Assembly (NCBI GenBank): GCA_050084515.1
Contig: CM114271.1
Coordinates: forward strand, 29,574,001-29,638,000
DNA length: 64,000 nt
Reading direction: 5' to 3'
From: Blasia pusilla
Lineage: Eukaryota > Marchantiophyta > Marchantiopsida > Blasiales
Under the pieces are notes generated by a model. The model was not told where the DNA came from, made no database searches, and saw only the letters and a list, made by a program, of their open reading frames with translations. This document shows, in pieces, positions 35,677 to 47,336 of the stretch. Each line of letters opens with the position of its first letter. The stretch's first letter is position 1. The position numbers and the translations under genes were made by a program.

Positions 35677-37248
35677 CATTCTATTGAAGAAGGAGTTGTA
35701 GAGCCCAACTCTTTGAGTGAGGCTATGAGCAGGAATGATTCGAAACAAAGTGGGAGCAGGTGGGGGAAGAAAAGGTCTCATTAGAGAAAAATAAGACATG
35801 GGAGTTTGTAGATTTGCCACCTGGTAGAAAGACCATTGGTTGCAAATGGGTCTTTAGAATAAAAAGGGGACCAAAGAATGAGATCTTGAAGTACAAGGCA
35901 CGTCTGGTTGCAAAAGGCTTCAATCAGGAGGCTAGTTCAGACTATCAGGAGACCTTTGCTCCTGTTGCAAGGTATGGATCCATTAGAGTTCTCTTGGCAT
36001 TAGCAGCTCAACAAAATTGGGAGGTGGAACAGATGGATGTGAAGACTGCATTCTTAAATGGAGAACTCAAAGAGGAGATCTACATGGAGGTACCAGATGG
36101 ATATACTCATCCAGGCAAGGTGTGTCTCTTGAAGAAAGCCCTTTATGGCCTAAAGCAAGCACCTAGATGCTAGTATGAGAAGATGAATGCTTAACTGATT
36201 AGGAAAGGATTCCAATGTAGCAATGCAGATCAAGGAGTGTACTCCTTAGACTCCACTATGTACATAGCATTGTATGTTGATGATTTTCTGATGCTAGGAG
36301 GGAGCTTAGACATTGTAAAGAGAGTGAAGAAAGACCTTTGTCGCAACTTTGAGATGGTTGATCTGGGTCCAGCAAAGTGGCTATTGGGGATTCAGATTGA
36401 GAGAAAGCGGGAAGAGAGCTGGATTCGATTGAGTCAAGAAAAGTATATAGAGAGTATCTTGATCATGTACAACATGCAAGATTGTAAGCTTGTATCAACA
36501 CCCCTAGATCGGCTGCAAACTCAACAAAGATATGGGAATTTCAACTGAAAAGGTTGACAATTTGCAAGCACTATATCAAAGTGTTGTAGGGTCATTGATG
36601 TTTGCTATGGTCTCACATGCAGAGCAGACTTAGCATACCCAGTTGGTGTCTTAGCCAGTACACCAGCAAACCTACAATAGAACATTGGAAATGTCTAAAG
36701 AGAGTACTCGAGATATTTGCGTGGCACAACAAGAACATACTTGGAATACAGGCATCAAGAAAATGGACCAATCTTGGAAGGGTTTCAGATGCAAGTTGGG
36801 GAGATGATATCTGATGAAAGAAGATCAACAAGTGGATATGTCTTCTTGTTAAGTGGAGGGGTGATCAGATGGTGCAAGAAGAAACAAAGAATCTGTTGCA
36901 CTCTCTACAACCGAGGCGAGTACATGGCGCTTTCTCTTCATGCTGCTCGAGGAGGTGATCTGGTTAAGGAGCTTATTGAATGATCTTGGATATGAACAGA
37001 TGACTCCTACATCCCTACAGGTTGACAACAAAGGAAGTATTGCATTAAGCAAAAATCCTGTTCATCATCCTAGAACAAAACACATTGACATCAAACATCA
37101 CTTTGTAAGAGAAATGATAGGAAGAGAAATCTCCTTGGTTTACTATCCAACAGAGAATATGGCAGCTGATGTCCTGACCAAACCTCTATCACAGGACAAA
37201 CATAGAAAGTGTATATCTATGATGGGCATTACTCTAAACTCTCATTAA
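35677..37248 (+). pseudogene. Copia reverse transcriptase and RNase H remnant
   Basis: The RT region begins with EPNSLSEAM and, after a frameshift, continues at 35,760 with [51 protein letters not shown] and [12 protein letters not shown], followed by a stop. The catalytic YVDD box is intact in the next frame (IALYVDDFLMLGG at about 36,262-36,300). RNase H follows in pieces (SDERRSTSGYVFLLSGG, VDNKGSIALSKNPVHHPRTKHIDIKHHF, YPTENMAADVLTKPL) and ends with a stop at 37,246-37,248. At least four frame breaks make it non-functional. Confidence 0.9.
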
Positions 37249-37255
37249 GAGGGAG

Positions 37256-37547
37256 TGTTGAAATTTGTTAATATCTAGTTTAGTCATGCCCTAAAAGTAG
37301 TTAGTCAAATACTAACTTAGTTGGATACTAATTTAGTTAGCTAGAGATAAACTTCGTGTTCCTCTATATTTTTAGGGTAACCTTGAATTAGGGCAATTCT
37401 CGAGTTAGGACTAGCCACCATCTGTTATTTAGGGTATGGATCTGTTCAAGAAGATCTAAGGGCCAGAAGTGCTCACCCTCATGTATATAGTGTCTCTGTT
37501 TAGAGAGAAGAAGCCAATTCTATAGCATGCACAGTTTTGGTGAGGAC
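37256..37547 (+). repeat. 3' LTR (partial) of the plus-strand copia element
   Basis: Starts TGTTGAAATTTG after the polypurine tract and matches, in reverse complement, the solo LTRs in TPC introns 5 and 8. It lacks the terminal 350-400 bp found in those copies. Confidence 0.85.
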
Positions 37548-38399
37548 ACCCCCCTGCGATAGCTTAAGAGCAAGCGCACGAGATTGATGTACAAGAGAAA
37601 AAACACAAGAGCAGGAGAACAAATCACTTTAGCTTGCTCGACATGAAAATGGCCGAGAGCACGGCTGTAAAGTAGAGCAAAGACATTAGGGAGAAGGGCA
37701 ACGAGTTTCCAAGAGTCTTGTTCGACGTGAATGCTTGGAGCAAGTGTGAGAATGGGGAGTCGAGGGGGAGGGCTTAGGTTTTGGGAAGGGAGAGTGGTTG
37801 TGCAATGGTTCTTGTATGTTCCATTGGATGGCTTATGTGCACGTACTTGCTTTAACGGTTGAGGTTAGAGCTACCTAACGGGATAGAGCTAGACTTGTGG
37901 TTAGGGTCAGATTAGGGTAGGAGTAGCGTGGTAAGGTTAGAATTTGAATATTTTATATTTGAAAAAATTAACCCACTCTTTGGCAGGGGATTTTATGATG
38001 TAATTTTTTTGAGAAATAATTCTACATGCTCCTTACTATTTTCTATTTTTTCCTATTTTTTCAAAAATACTTTAACCCACTCTTTTGTGAAGGTATTTAT
38101 CGGGTTTACATGTTATTTCCTAAAATTTTACTTTTAGTACCGTGTGTTGCAGATGTCGAATATCGAGGAAATGTGCGTGGGGGTGGAGATAAGGACTCTT
38201 CTAGATATCACAAATCTACCATTTACACCAAGACCTACCAAGAGAAAGCATATACATGCTCTATTGAATAGTCTAAGTCCAACGTATGTTCATATTCTTC
38301 ATTCACCTCTTCTTGGGTTCATTTTTTGTGCTTATGATGTATTCTCATTTCACTTTATATCTATTTGAAAAATATGACATTCCTCAGACTTCCAATCCC
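37548..38399. other. Unassigned stretch before the Helitron
   Basis: No recognised feature. The Helitron 5' terminus (expected TC preceded by A) probably lies in this stretch or slightly to its right, but I could not identify it. Confidence 0.4.
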
Positions 38400-38906
38400 G
38401 TTCAATCCAACGCATCTTCAAGACATTTGAAAAGTAGTCTGTGTTGAGGCACAAAGAAGAAATCGTCAACATTATGACGAGAAAGTAATGCAACAAAGAA
38501 AAATAGAGGAGCGAGACATCATTCACTCATCTCCAACATGAGTTGCTTCAAATATCTCAATTGTAACTTTGGTAATTGTTTACATGCCCATAAGTGAGAA
38601 TGTTTTATAATTGAAGATGGTGGAGATGAATTTCTTGATTTTTGTTCAGGGCTTCGTATAGATGAGGTACAATATATATATATATTCCCGATTTGCAAGC
38701 TGTAATAAAGAGATCAAGTTTTTGAGGATGCTTCTATCCTTTTTATGACCCTCTTACCTATTCATACGACTAATATTGATAATGTTGATAAATTTAACAA
38801 ATAACTCAATATTGCACGCAAGCTTAGATTCCAAGAAAGTAATCTTAACAAATTACGACTACAAGAAAGTTTCAATCGCACAACTGGGCGTCATACTCTT
38901 GGTTAT

Positions 38907-41870
38907 ATGACGGAAGTATGTCCATCATGCAAAACTCTACATTGGAATTGTGAGAAGGTGAAGAGTAAAAGATTTCCAAACTCACATTTTGGGATGTGTT
39001 GTGATAATGGGAAGATACAGTTGCAGGTGTTGACAAATTTTCCAACATTCTTGGAATCATTGATCTTGAGTTTGGGCCCTCGAAGCGCTCATTTTCTTAC
39101 TCACACTCAAACTTATAATTCTACATTTCAATTGGCATCTACGAAGTGCACGTGAATGATCAAGTTGGTGGTACTTGACACTTTAGGATTCAAGGTGGGA
39201 TCTATCATTCTATTGGATCACTACATCTCTATGTAGGGCATCATGCCCCATTTGCGCAAACATACTTTCATGATACTGACCATGAATTGGAGAATGAGAA
39301 AAAGGTCATGTCCTATGATCTTCAAGCAGAAAAGTTAAGAGGACTACAAGAGATGTTACATGCATGTAATTTGTATGTGACTATTTTTTGGCATACTTGA
39401 AATGAGGAAAATGATCTTAATATGCACATCATCTTAAAGGCAAGTAAGAGAGGTCGATCTTGATGCAAAGAACTATAACTTAACTACTACTTTTGAGATT
39501 GCAGCTATTTTTTCGAGTGATGGGAGTCAATATGTTGATCATTGTGATATTATTGTACGACAATATGGAGGAGGTGTATATCATATCTTACCTAAACCAG
39601 GGATATATTCCATTGCATTTTATCTATGGTGAAGTAGGTTGGCACCTCGATATACATGTTGGTAAATTTCTACATGATGAAAATATAGATTTCTCCCAAG
39701 AGACAATGGATGAAGACGGGGATGCTAGAGAGATTTTTGAGGAGAGAAGAACAAAAATAGTTCTTGCCTTATAATTTGCATGTTTTTTACTTCAAACACG
39801 GATGGGAGTAGAAGATAATAATTGGCTACTTTGATTTGGTTAATTGACTCAAGAATATATGGTTAATTTATACGCCATTGTTGAAATTCAATGGTTATGT
39901 TGGATTCGCTTAAATCAAAAGGAGTTAATGTCCGAGCTATATCAAGGTGCAAATGATGCTTTACATCAATATGATTATGATAGTAGAAGATTTGGGAGCC
40001 GTACGTTCCTACCCTCTTCTTTTATTCGAGGTCCACGTCATATGCATCAACTATGTCAAGATGCAATGGCTATTGCTAGACACTTGGGAAAGCTTGATTG
40101 TTTTTTACAATGACATGCAATCCTAACTGTGAAGAGATTATATCAGCATTGTTACCCGCTCAAGTACTTCAGACCAACCAGATTTGGCAAGTATGAGTTT
40201 TTGAAAAAAGAAGAAGAAGGAGTTATTATGAATTATCATGAAGAAGCATATCTTGGGTCAGGTTGTGGGATGCATTCATAGGGTAGAATTTCAAAAGAGA
40301 GTCTACCACATGTCTATACTTTGATCATCTTGGGTTATGAAGACAAACTACAAATCACTTCGGATTATGATGTTATAATATCAGTGGAAATCCCGATTGC
40401 AACACTCATTTGATACTTTATTTTACTATAGCTACTTGCATGGTACATGATTTGTGTGGAGCATTACATCCAAATGCACCATATATGAATAAGGAAACTA
40501 AAAAATGTGCCAAAGGTTACCCAAATTCGTTTACAAGCATGACGATATAGACCAAAGATAATTATCCTATCTATCAAAAGTACGCAATCTTTTTATGGCA
40601 AGTTCATTAGTAGGTGATGTAATGTATACATGTAATATCCTTCCTTATTCTTACTCCTTTTGTAGATTGGATGATGGGAAGAAGGTCATGAAGCATGATC
40701 AATCTTTGGACAACTGATGGATTGTGCCATATAATCCTCTATTCTGTACACTCTTTGATTGCCACATAAATTTAAAGATCACGAACACCATTTTTGACGT
40801 AAAATACCTCTATAAGTATGTATATAAGAGATCTGATGTAGTATCATTTAAGGTATCAAAAGCAGGAAATTATCCAAGAACAATGGAGACTATTGATGAA
40901 ACATCATTATATCTTGATGCAAAGTAAGTTCAATCATTTTCCTTCAATTTGGATAAGCTTTATTGTCTTCCATGGAATATATTCCTATTTAATGCTATTT
41001 ATGACATCTTTTTTTTATCACTGTTGTGCACATACATCTCTTCTTCAGAGGCATGTTGGCGACTTTTCAAATTCAAGTTGCATTTAGAACATCCCAGTAC
41101 TATGAGATTGGTTGTTCATTTACCAAATGCACAATTAATTTATTTTACTTATATTGATGTCCTAGAGGAAATCTTACAAAAAAATTATAAATACTACTCT
41201 TACACAATGGTTTGCAGCTAATTGTGATGATCCTACTGCTCAAAAATATCTCTATATTGAATTCCCTTCATACTGTAGTTGGAGGAATAAGAATTGGCTT
41301 CCTAGAGTACAAAAAAGAAACCATTTTGGTCTTCCTATTGGTCGCTTATACCTTACTTATCTAGGTAAGAGCTTCCTATTCTCTCTCATGGCATTGTAGA
41401 CATAATGTTGTATTTCATATATGTAGTTATCTCTATATAATCAAGTTCGGATTTTGATGCACTACCATGCTTTGTAATAATTGAAGGTGCATGCCATTGG
41501 TTGAGATTTCTTTTTCATCATGTTCGTGGGATGACTTTGTAAGAATACTTAAGAACTATGGATGGAGTATTCTGTCCAAAATTTAAGGAGGATACTATTC
41601 AACTGGGAATTCTTGAAGATGATAGGGAAATTTTCTATTACTTCAAAGAAGCTTATGAAATCCGAATTGGCTCCTCACGTTGTCAACTCTTTGCCATTAT
41701 TTTGGAATACAAAGCAACTGCCCAACCTGAATTGCTTTGGAGTGAGCTTTTGGTTGAGTTGATAGATGATCTCTTGTACCAAAAATGTGAGGTAATTCTC
41801 ACTCTTCCTCCATTTAAAAATTTCTATCCTGCAAACTTAACACTTATATTTTTACTAATGTAAATGTTGC
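38907..41870 (+). pseudogene. Helitron RepHel N-terminal and Rep (rolling-circle nuclease) part
   Basis: Recognisable blocks in order: zinc region CPSCKTLHW...FGMCCDNGKIQL (38,930-39,020); EIAAIFSSDGSQYVDH (39,500-39,548); LPSSFIRGPRHMHQLCQDAMAIARH (40,012-40,086); the HUH region as LPHVYTLIIL (about 40,299-40,328), where the second His is Tyr; HDLCGALHPNAPY (about 40,447-40,485); and the two-tyrosine box KYLYKYVYK (about 40,803-40,830). Then EACWRLFKFKLHLEHPS...VHLPNAQLIYF, and LFAIILEY...QPELLW near 41,700. The Rep domain nicks DNA and starts rolling-circle transposition. Intron-like GTAAGT junctions occur at about 40,926 and 41,364. Several stops and frameshifts are present. Confidence 0.85.
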
Positions 41871-41930
41871 ACTCCAGACCACAAGAATTCCGGATCTTCC
41901 CCTACATGCTTTCATCATCAATAACGCATT

Positions 41931-42445
41931 TGTCACGAATGTTAGGATAGATCGGTGAGATCTAGCAGAGCATCTGCACGAGTAGTGGAGGACATACCCA
42001 GGAGGTCGAGGATGACCTATTGAGGCCCCGGGAAACCTGAGAGAGTAGGTTTCCCCTTCATTTCGGCTCATTTGGAGCCATATAGAGAAACTTACTATTT
42101 TGGGTAAGTTTCCATATTGGGGATAGTTGAATTTCCACTTTGGGAAGTGGCCCTCGACCCGCTACACCAGGTCAAGAGCCAAGGAGGTGACCTGCGAGCA
42201 TAGGTTACTGTTGAGAGGGCTTGGGAGAGGGAAGGGGGTGTACCTCCAAGAGAGAGAGCTTGAGAGCTCATTCTCTCTTTGTTGAACTTCTTGGCATAAG
42301 GCGGCGGAGCTATGGTCCCTTGCCTTGTGAGTGTTACCCAAGCCTCTCATTAGGAGAGTGGGTTTGGTTTGACATGAGAGAGAGTGCACATCTTTGAGAG
42401 CTGTGGTGTGAGATGGTGTAGAGAGAGATTGGATCTTACTTTACA
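41931..42445 (+). repeat. 5' LTR core (L) of gypsy copy 2
   Basis: Begins TGTCACGAATG directly against Helitron sequence and matches L at 50,996-51,501 and 6,081-6,579. It contains ccccgggaaac and GAGAGA tracts. The 127-bp X segment found on both sides of the 3' L is absent on both sides here. Confidence 0.85.
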
Positions 42446-43012
42446 AAGAGAAAATGAGAGAATGAGAGAGTGAGAAAGTGAGAGAGCTTCATGGGGGAGC
42501 TCGCTGGTCACTCGCTATTTTTGCAGGTTGGGGACCGTATTCCCCGTTCAGCGGCTGATGGGAGTGCTCACCAGAGCAAGGGCTGCTTTGATTGTTCTTT
42601 GCATTTGCTGATTTTTGGTGTGGAAGAGTGGCGCGCGGAAGCGCTACCCAATTTCTGATAGGGATTGATTATGGGGGCGGGTTGCCCCATGCCGGTGCTC
42701 TCGGGAGCACCATGCACCTTGAAAATTTATATTTTTACAGGTTTTACATTTTCGTTGGGAGAAATCAGCGCGGAAGCGCTGCCAAATTTTGTGTAGGAGA
42801 AAGAGACATTGGGCTTTACGATAGTCCCCGTCAGTTTTTGCTAGAATGTTTGATTCTAAATATTTTTTGACGGTGTCGTAGATGGTGAATTTCTACACGC
42901 TGTACTACAAAGAATGTGCAATTTGGAGTGCGAGGAAAAAGTTATGGTCAATCTTGCAAAATTGCCATTGCTAGGCGTTTTCTAGGGTTAAATTGTTCAA
43001 ACCCTAAACCAG

Positions 43013-43185
43013 CCGCCACTGTCATAGTCACTGTCAACGGTCTGACCATCATAGTCACTATCAAGGGTCAACCATCACCATCAACGACCAACCGTCACTG
43101 TCAATGGTCAACCATCATTGTCACTGGTCGGCCATCACCATCAACGGTCAACCGTTACCGTCAACGGTCCACTGTCCGTTGTCCA
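43013..43185. repeat. Degenerate gtcaacggtc / ccatcatcgtca repeats
   Basis: Alternating ca(c/t)tgtcaacggtc and accatcaccatcaacg words repeat about every 20-30 bp across 170 bp of the gypsy leader. Confidence 0.75.
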
Positions 43186-43555
43186 CCCTTTGGTTGCCAT
43201 TGCCGCCATTACGGAGTGGAGGGTCTTCCACGATGTTCGTTGATTCTCTGACTTGCGTCACCACCACGTACTTTGTTTTGGACGCCATCGTCATCGCAGT
43301 GTCGTCATCAACCAGTGATGGCAACCATAACCAGCAACCGATTATGGTGTTTGAGTTTTGATTTCATGATGCTATGTTGTGATTGGTAGCCCCTCGACGA
43401 CGATTGAGTAAGGTGCCGTGACGCCCATAGCCGCAACGGACCGCCGATTGCTGCGCCGTGCCGCTCGTGGCCGCACCGCACTATCTCACTCGTGGAACCG
43501 TTCCTTCACTAAGGAGCACAGCGTGTGAATTGCTGAATGAGGAGGGTATGCCGGC

Positions 43556-43665
43556 GAGTGTCGCACCCCATTCCCGAGTGCCGTGTTGTTTTTACCCGTT
43601 CCGTGCCGCCGAGTGTCGCACCCCATTCCCGAGTGCCGTGCTGTTTTTACCCGTTCCGTGCCGCC
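43556..43665. repeat. 55-bp tandem duplication
   Basis: Units 43,556-43,610 and 43,611-43,665 (gagtgtcgcacccc...ccgtgccgcc) differ at one base (ttgttt versus ctgttt). GC-rich, in the gypsy leader. Confidence 0.95.
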
Positions 43666-43980
43666 AGTGCCGCACCGGACCGCTTGATCGGCACCGCACA
43701 TCAAGGAGATTGAGCAGCGTGAGTACAAGAGGTGTACGACTTGCTGATTGGAGGAGTTGTCTTCACAATCGAGTTGGGGTCGAGATTTGCAGTTGCTGAG
43801 GAGCGACATCGACATATGTTCAGAATACCCATTCTGGTCCTTTACCGTGCACGTGTGAGGGATTATGGGATTTGGGTAGTTTATTTGGGGATATTGGGTT
43901 GTGTGGATGCTAAGAGCATCATTCATGTATGTGGTTTAGGGGACATAGACCTGTGTGGGATGTCCGGAGTTGAGGGTAGG

Positions 43981-46319
43981 TTGTCGATGAGATGATAGCC
44001 TGGTCGATTTGCCGCACCACGCCGCGTGTTGCCGCACGTTACACGTCTCGGGGAGGGAGAGTATAGATCGAGTGCCGTATGTTTGGGATGAGAGATTGAG
44101 GGATGACTTGCGAGGTTGAGAGTGATCGGGTGAGAGGGGCACGAGGGTCATCACGACGTCCGTTTGGGACTTTGAGAGGCGAGGTGGTGAACCAGAGAGT
44201 AGCTCTAGAGGTTTTACACGGAGTGGCACGAGGTTTCGAGGGTCTCCACGTGAGGGACCACCTCAACCTCCTTCTATGTCATTGTCAAATGAGGGGGAGG
44301 ATGTACAGGAGTTTGTGGGCACATTGCCACACATTGTGAGTGATCCTACCAATTGGGCATACGAGATGGATGACCGGGATAGAGGACCGCGTAGGTTTTC
44401 AGGTGTAGTAGGCACGATTTCATAACAGAGTTTAGGAGTTGGTGCGACTCCCAGCGGGCCAGGAACTTTAGAGAGTTCAACCCGTTTATAGCATGGAATG
44501 GTATGTTCCATCATTTAGAGGGGGCGCCCATGGACGATTACCATGAGTTCTCCCACAGATATGCCCAAGAGATTGAGGCATGGTGACTCTACTATGACCC
44601 ACACTATGTGTCATGGACGGAGCCGTTCCTAGATGAGGAGGAGGAGTCAGGAGAGGCTACTTCCTCTTCCACTAGTGATGTTTCAGGAGGGGTCACTCGC
44701 ACTAGAGCAGTTGCACCATCTAGTTGGGTCTGTCCTAGATTCAACCCCGAGGTTGAGTTCTTCGCTGAGTTGAGGGCTAGCTACCAAGGGGTACGGACGG
44801 AGAAGTTGCGGAGCATCCACGACTTCCAGAGGCGCCCAGGTGAGAGTTTATGTGAGGCTTACACTCGCTTGCGTCGTTTGATCAACGTCACTAAGGGGTT
44901 GACGGAGGCTCAGGCTATCTAGTCATGGTACGCGATGCTGGACCGGAACCCTACGGACACGGGTGCGCGAGGGAGTGCTTCTTATGAACATCTCCCCTAC
45001 GTTGAGAGATGTTTTTAGGACCGTCGAGAACATTGAGCGCAACCTAGCGGAGGAGAGCGTAACCACCATAGGTTCTAGGTGAGAGCAGTCACGATTGGCT
45101 GCACCATCTATGCAGCAACGTGGACTCCAAGATAGGTTGACTGCGAGACCACGAGCTCAGGGAGGATACCGTGAGGTTGTGCCACAGAGACCTGCGCCTT
45201 CACATGCGGCTCAGCAGCAGCCACCTACTATTACTTGTTGGTCATGTCGTGGAGCCCATCATAAGCATGATTGCACTCGTCAAGGTTATGGACGTGTGCC
45301 TCAGCATGGAGGAGGAGATGGTGCTACACCAGGAGGTTATCAGTGTGACTATTGTCAAAGGTATGGTCATACACATGCCAGATATTTCAGTTTACATCCT
45401 GAGTTACATTCGGACTGAGGGCTAGAGAGGGCACCATAGAGAGTAGCCGGACTAGGTGGGCCTACAGATCGTACACCAGGTGGTCCCGTTGGGGGACGAG
45501 GAGCTGGAGTTTCCCGATAGGGTGGTGGAGCTGCCCGTGGAGGAGGTAGAGTACTACCACCTAGATGCGCCGAGGGAGACGCTGGACGTGAGGTTCGGAT
45601 GGCTGCTCAGATATAGCAACTATATGAGCAGATTACTGCTATGGCATTGAGGTTACCCGATGTCGGATCCGTGGCATCGAATCATATGGAGCAGCCAGAG
45701 ATATGGAGGATCCTAGTTGGATGTGCGGGGTTGCCTAGATGGAGGCCGTCGTAGTTGTGACGCGTGGAGCAGCCGTAGAGTTGGATCCACAGCGAGGGAA
45801 AGCAAGAAAATAGACTAGGCTTCCTCAGTCTTTCACGTTGTCCGAAGCAATGAGGACCCCATCGATGGGTCCTCATCAAAGGTCCTGAAGAGTTGGTGAT
45901 GTTGTTGATATGCAGGCACGGAGGGCGATGGGAGAAGCGATTGCGACGACCCCTATTGTTTGACTCACAAGTACAGTGATCGAGCATTGGCCAAGAGAGG
46001 TGGTGACCTTAGCAGCATTTAGCAGTGCCATCATTTGGCTTAGTGATTTGATTGAGGGGCATGTCCATGTAGAGGATACTCCCATTCTTGACATTTCTAT
46101 GGAGAGGAGTGTTATGGTAGCCGCATCATTCCGTGGAGGAGAGGTGTCGTTGTGGGGCTCAACTGAAGAGCTTCGACGATTGGCAGATGAGCAAGTGCAG
46201 ACCACGTGGAGCGAGGCGTTTGCACTCCCTACTACCTCGGGTCTGAGGAACCCGAGGGAGCAGGGAGTGCTACGATGACACCCTTGGATACCACACCCAT
46301 TGTGTGGTGTATCCCGTAG
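43981..46319 (+). pseudogene. Gag and protease-region remnant, gypsy copy 2
   Basis: Gag similarity with copy 3 starts near 44,150. The capsid region (44,608-44,922) reads FNPEVEFFAELRASYQG and FQRRPGESLCEAYTRLRRLI and ends at a TAG where copy 1 has CAG. In the frame at 45,095-45,418 two zinc-binding units follow: CWSCRGAHHKHDC and CDYCQRYGHTHARY, the second lacking its last Cys. Downstream to 46,319 is a degraded region that aligns with the protease-to-methyltransferase linker of copy 1 (LAAFSSAIIWLSDLIEGHV, SVMVAASFRGGEVSLWGS). The protease C-terminal motif of copy 1 is missing here. Multiple stops and shifts are present. Confidence 0.75.
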
Positions 46320-47336
46320 GAGGGATTTTGAGTGTTAGATCTCTTTGGAGGGATTAGCATCGGGTTAGCTGCTATTTTGCAAGCAAGAGTGCGAGTGCAA
46401 CAGTACCTGTATGTAGAGAGTGATGATTTTGTTGCAAGGTGCGTCTCACTACAACATGTGGCGCAATTACGCCTACGTTTTCCTGACTTATTGTCTGCGT
46501 CCGCAGTACAGGGGTACTAGAGTTTCTTACCGAGGGATATTTCGTTGCTGGGGGTGTAGGACTTTGAGCGGGTAGGGACCATTGATTTGGTCATTGTCGG
46601 TTGGACATGTTAGGGCCAATCGAGTGCTGGACAAGGCAGCGGGTTGGCTGACACTCGGTCTAGGTTGTTTTGGGAGATGTTCAGGGTCTTACGACAGTTG
46701 TAGGAGCACCAGTCTCGTTCTCCAGCCTACATTCTAGAGAATGTGCCGATCTTAGGAGACTCTAGGTCACGGGTGATGACAAGTGCTCATCTAGTGCGTG
46801 CCTGTATTGGCCCAGTAGTGTTCTTGGATGCGGTGAGTGTAGGTTCTAGAGCACATCGCCTTCGTCTATGGTGGACCAACTTGGCGTCTATAGACCAACT
46901 TGGCGTCTAACCCCATACGGTGTTACGGAGGGCGTTTGCGAGAAGAGAGCACCCCTCCCATTTGTTAGTGGATTCCATTATGGATCCAGGTCGTCGATCA
47001 CAAGCAGTTAGGCACAATGATCGACCACCGTTGACTGTGGTCAACAGGGTAGGCAAGCCACAGGCAGCCTTGCCCACGCTTGTAAGTTTTCCCGCTTCCT
47101 ATGCATACAAGGAGGTTGGTCTTGGCTTGGTTTGGGATGACCACGTTCTGCGGTTGATGGAGCCCAATGCCGACAAGAGAGAGCGAGCTATGGGATTTCT
47201 CACAGGAGTGACGGTAGTATTGTCAGTGTTAGGGGCATCACAACGCCATGTCTTGGGTCAAGCGATGGACCTAAACTACTTGACATGGATCCTCAGCTTG
47301 GGAGTGGCTGAGCAGTGCCGTATGAGATTGCGATAG
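46320..47336 (+). pseudogene. C5 cytosine DNA methyltransferase domain, gypsy copy 2 (full length, stop-interrupted)
   Basis: The enzyme would transfer a methyl group from S-adenosylmethionine to carbon 5 of cytosine in DNA. Motifs in order: I LDLFGGISIGLAAIL; II YLYVESDD; IV GWTC-stop-GQS (the PCQ of copy 1 has become T-C-stop); VI ENVPILGD; VIII SRAHRLRLWW; a target-recognition segment including DPGRRSQAVRHNDRP; IX-X AMGFLTGVT...QRHVLGQAMDLN. The linear order I-II-IV-VI-VIII-X is the canonical one, not the rearranged DRM order. At least four in-frame TAG codons occur (46,518; about 46,557; 46,607; 46,699). Three of these are CAG in copy 1. From 46,920 to 47,336 the frame is open for 138 codons. 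Its position between protease and RT shows it is element-encoded. Confidence 0.9.

Larger units (their letters stand above)
35604..37547 (+). mobile_element. Ty1/copia retrotransposon, 5'-truncated (same family as the LTRs in the TPC introns)
   Basis: RT and RNase H are followed by a polypurine stretch (gagggag) and the first part of a 3' LTR beginning at 37,256. Gag, protease and integrase are missing. The 3' LTR is recognisable for about 290 bp, to 37,547 (ggtgaggac), and then the sequence diverges. The LTR part is the reverse complement of the solo LTRs at 17.5-18.1 and 19.8-21.3 kb. Confidence 0.85.
42446..43980. other. Untranslated leader of gypsy copy 2
   Basis: No coding similarity. 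It contains two related gcgcggaagcgct palindromic words (about 42,632 and 42,769), a block of GTCAACGGTC-like repeats (43,013-43,185) and a 55-bp tandem duplication (43,556-43,665). No standard tRNA-Met primer site was seen after the LTR core. Confidence 0.6.

Noticed and set aside
43013-43185. Binding-site array for a host regulator
   Set aside because: The repeats are irregular and confined to the gypsy leader; nothing links them to a known factor.
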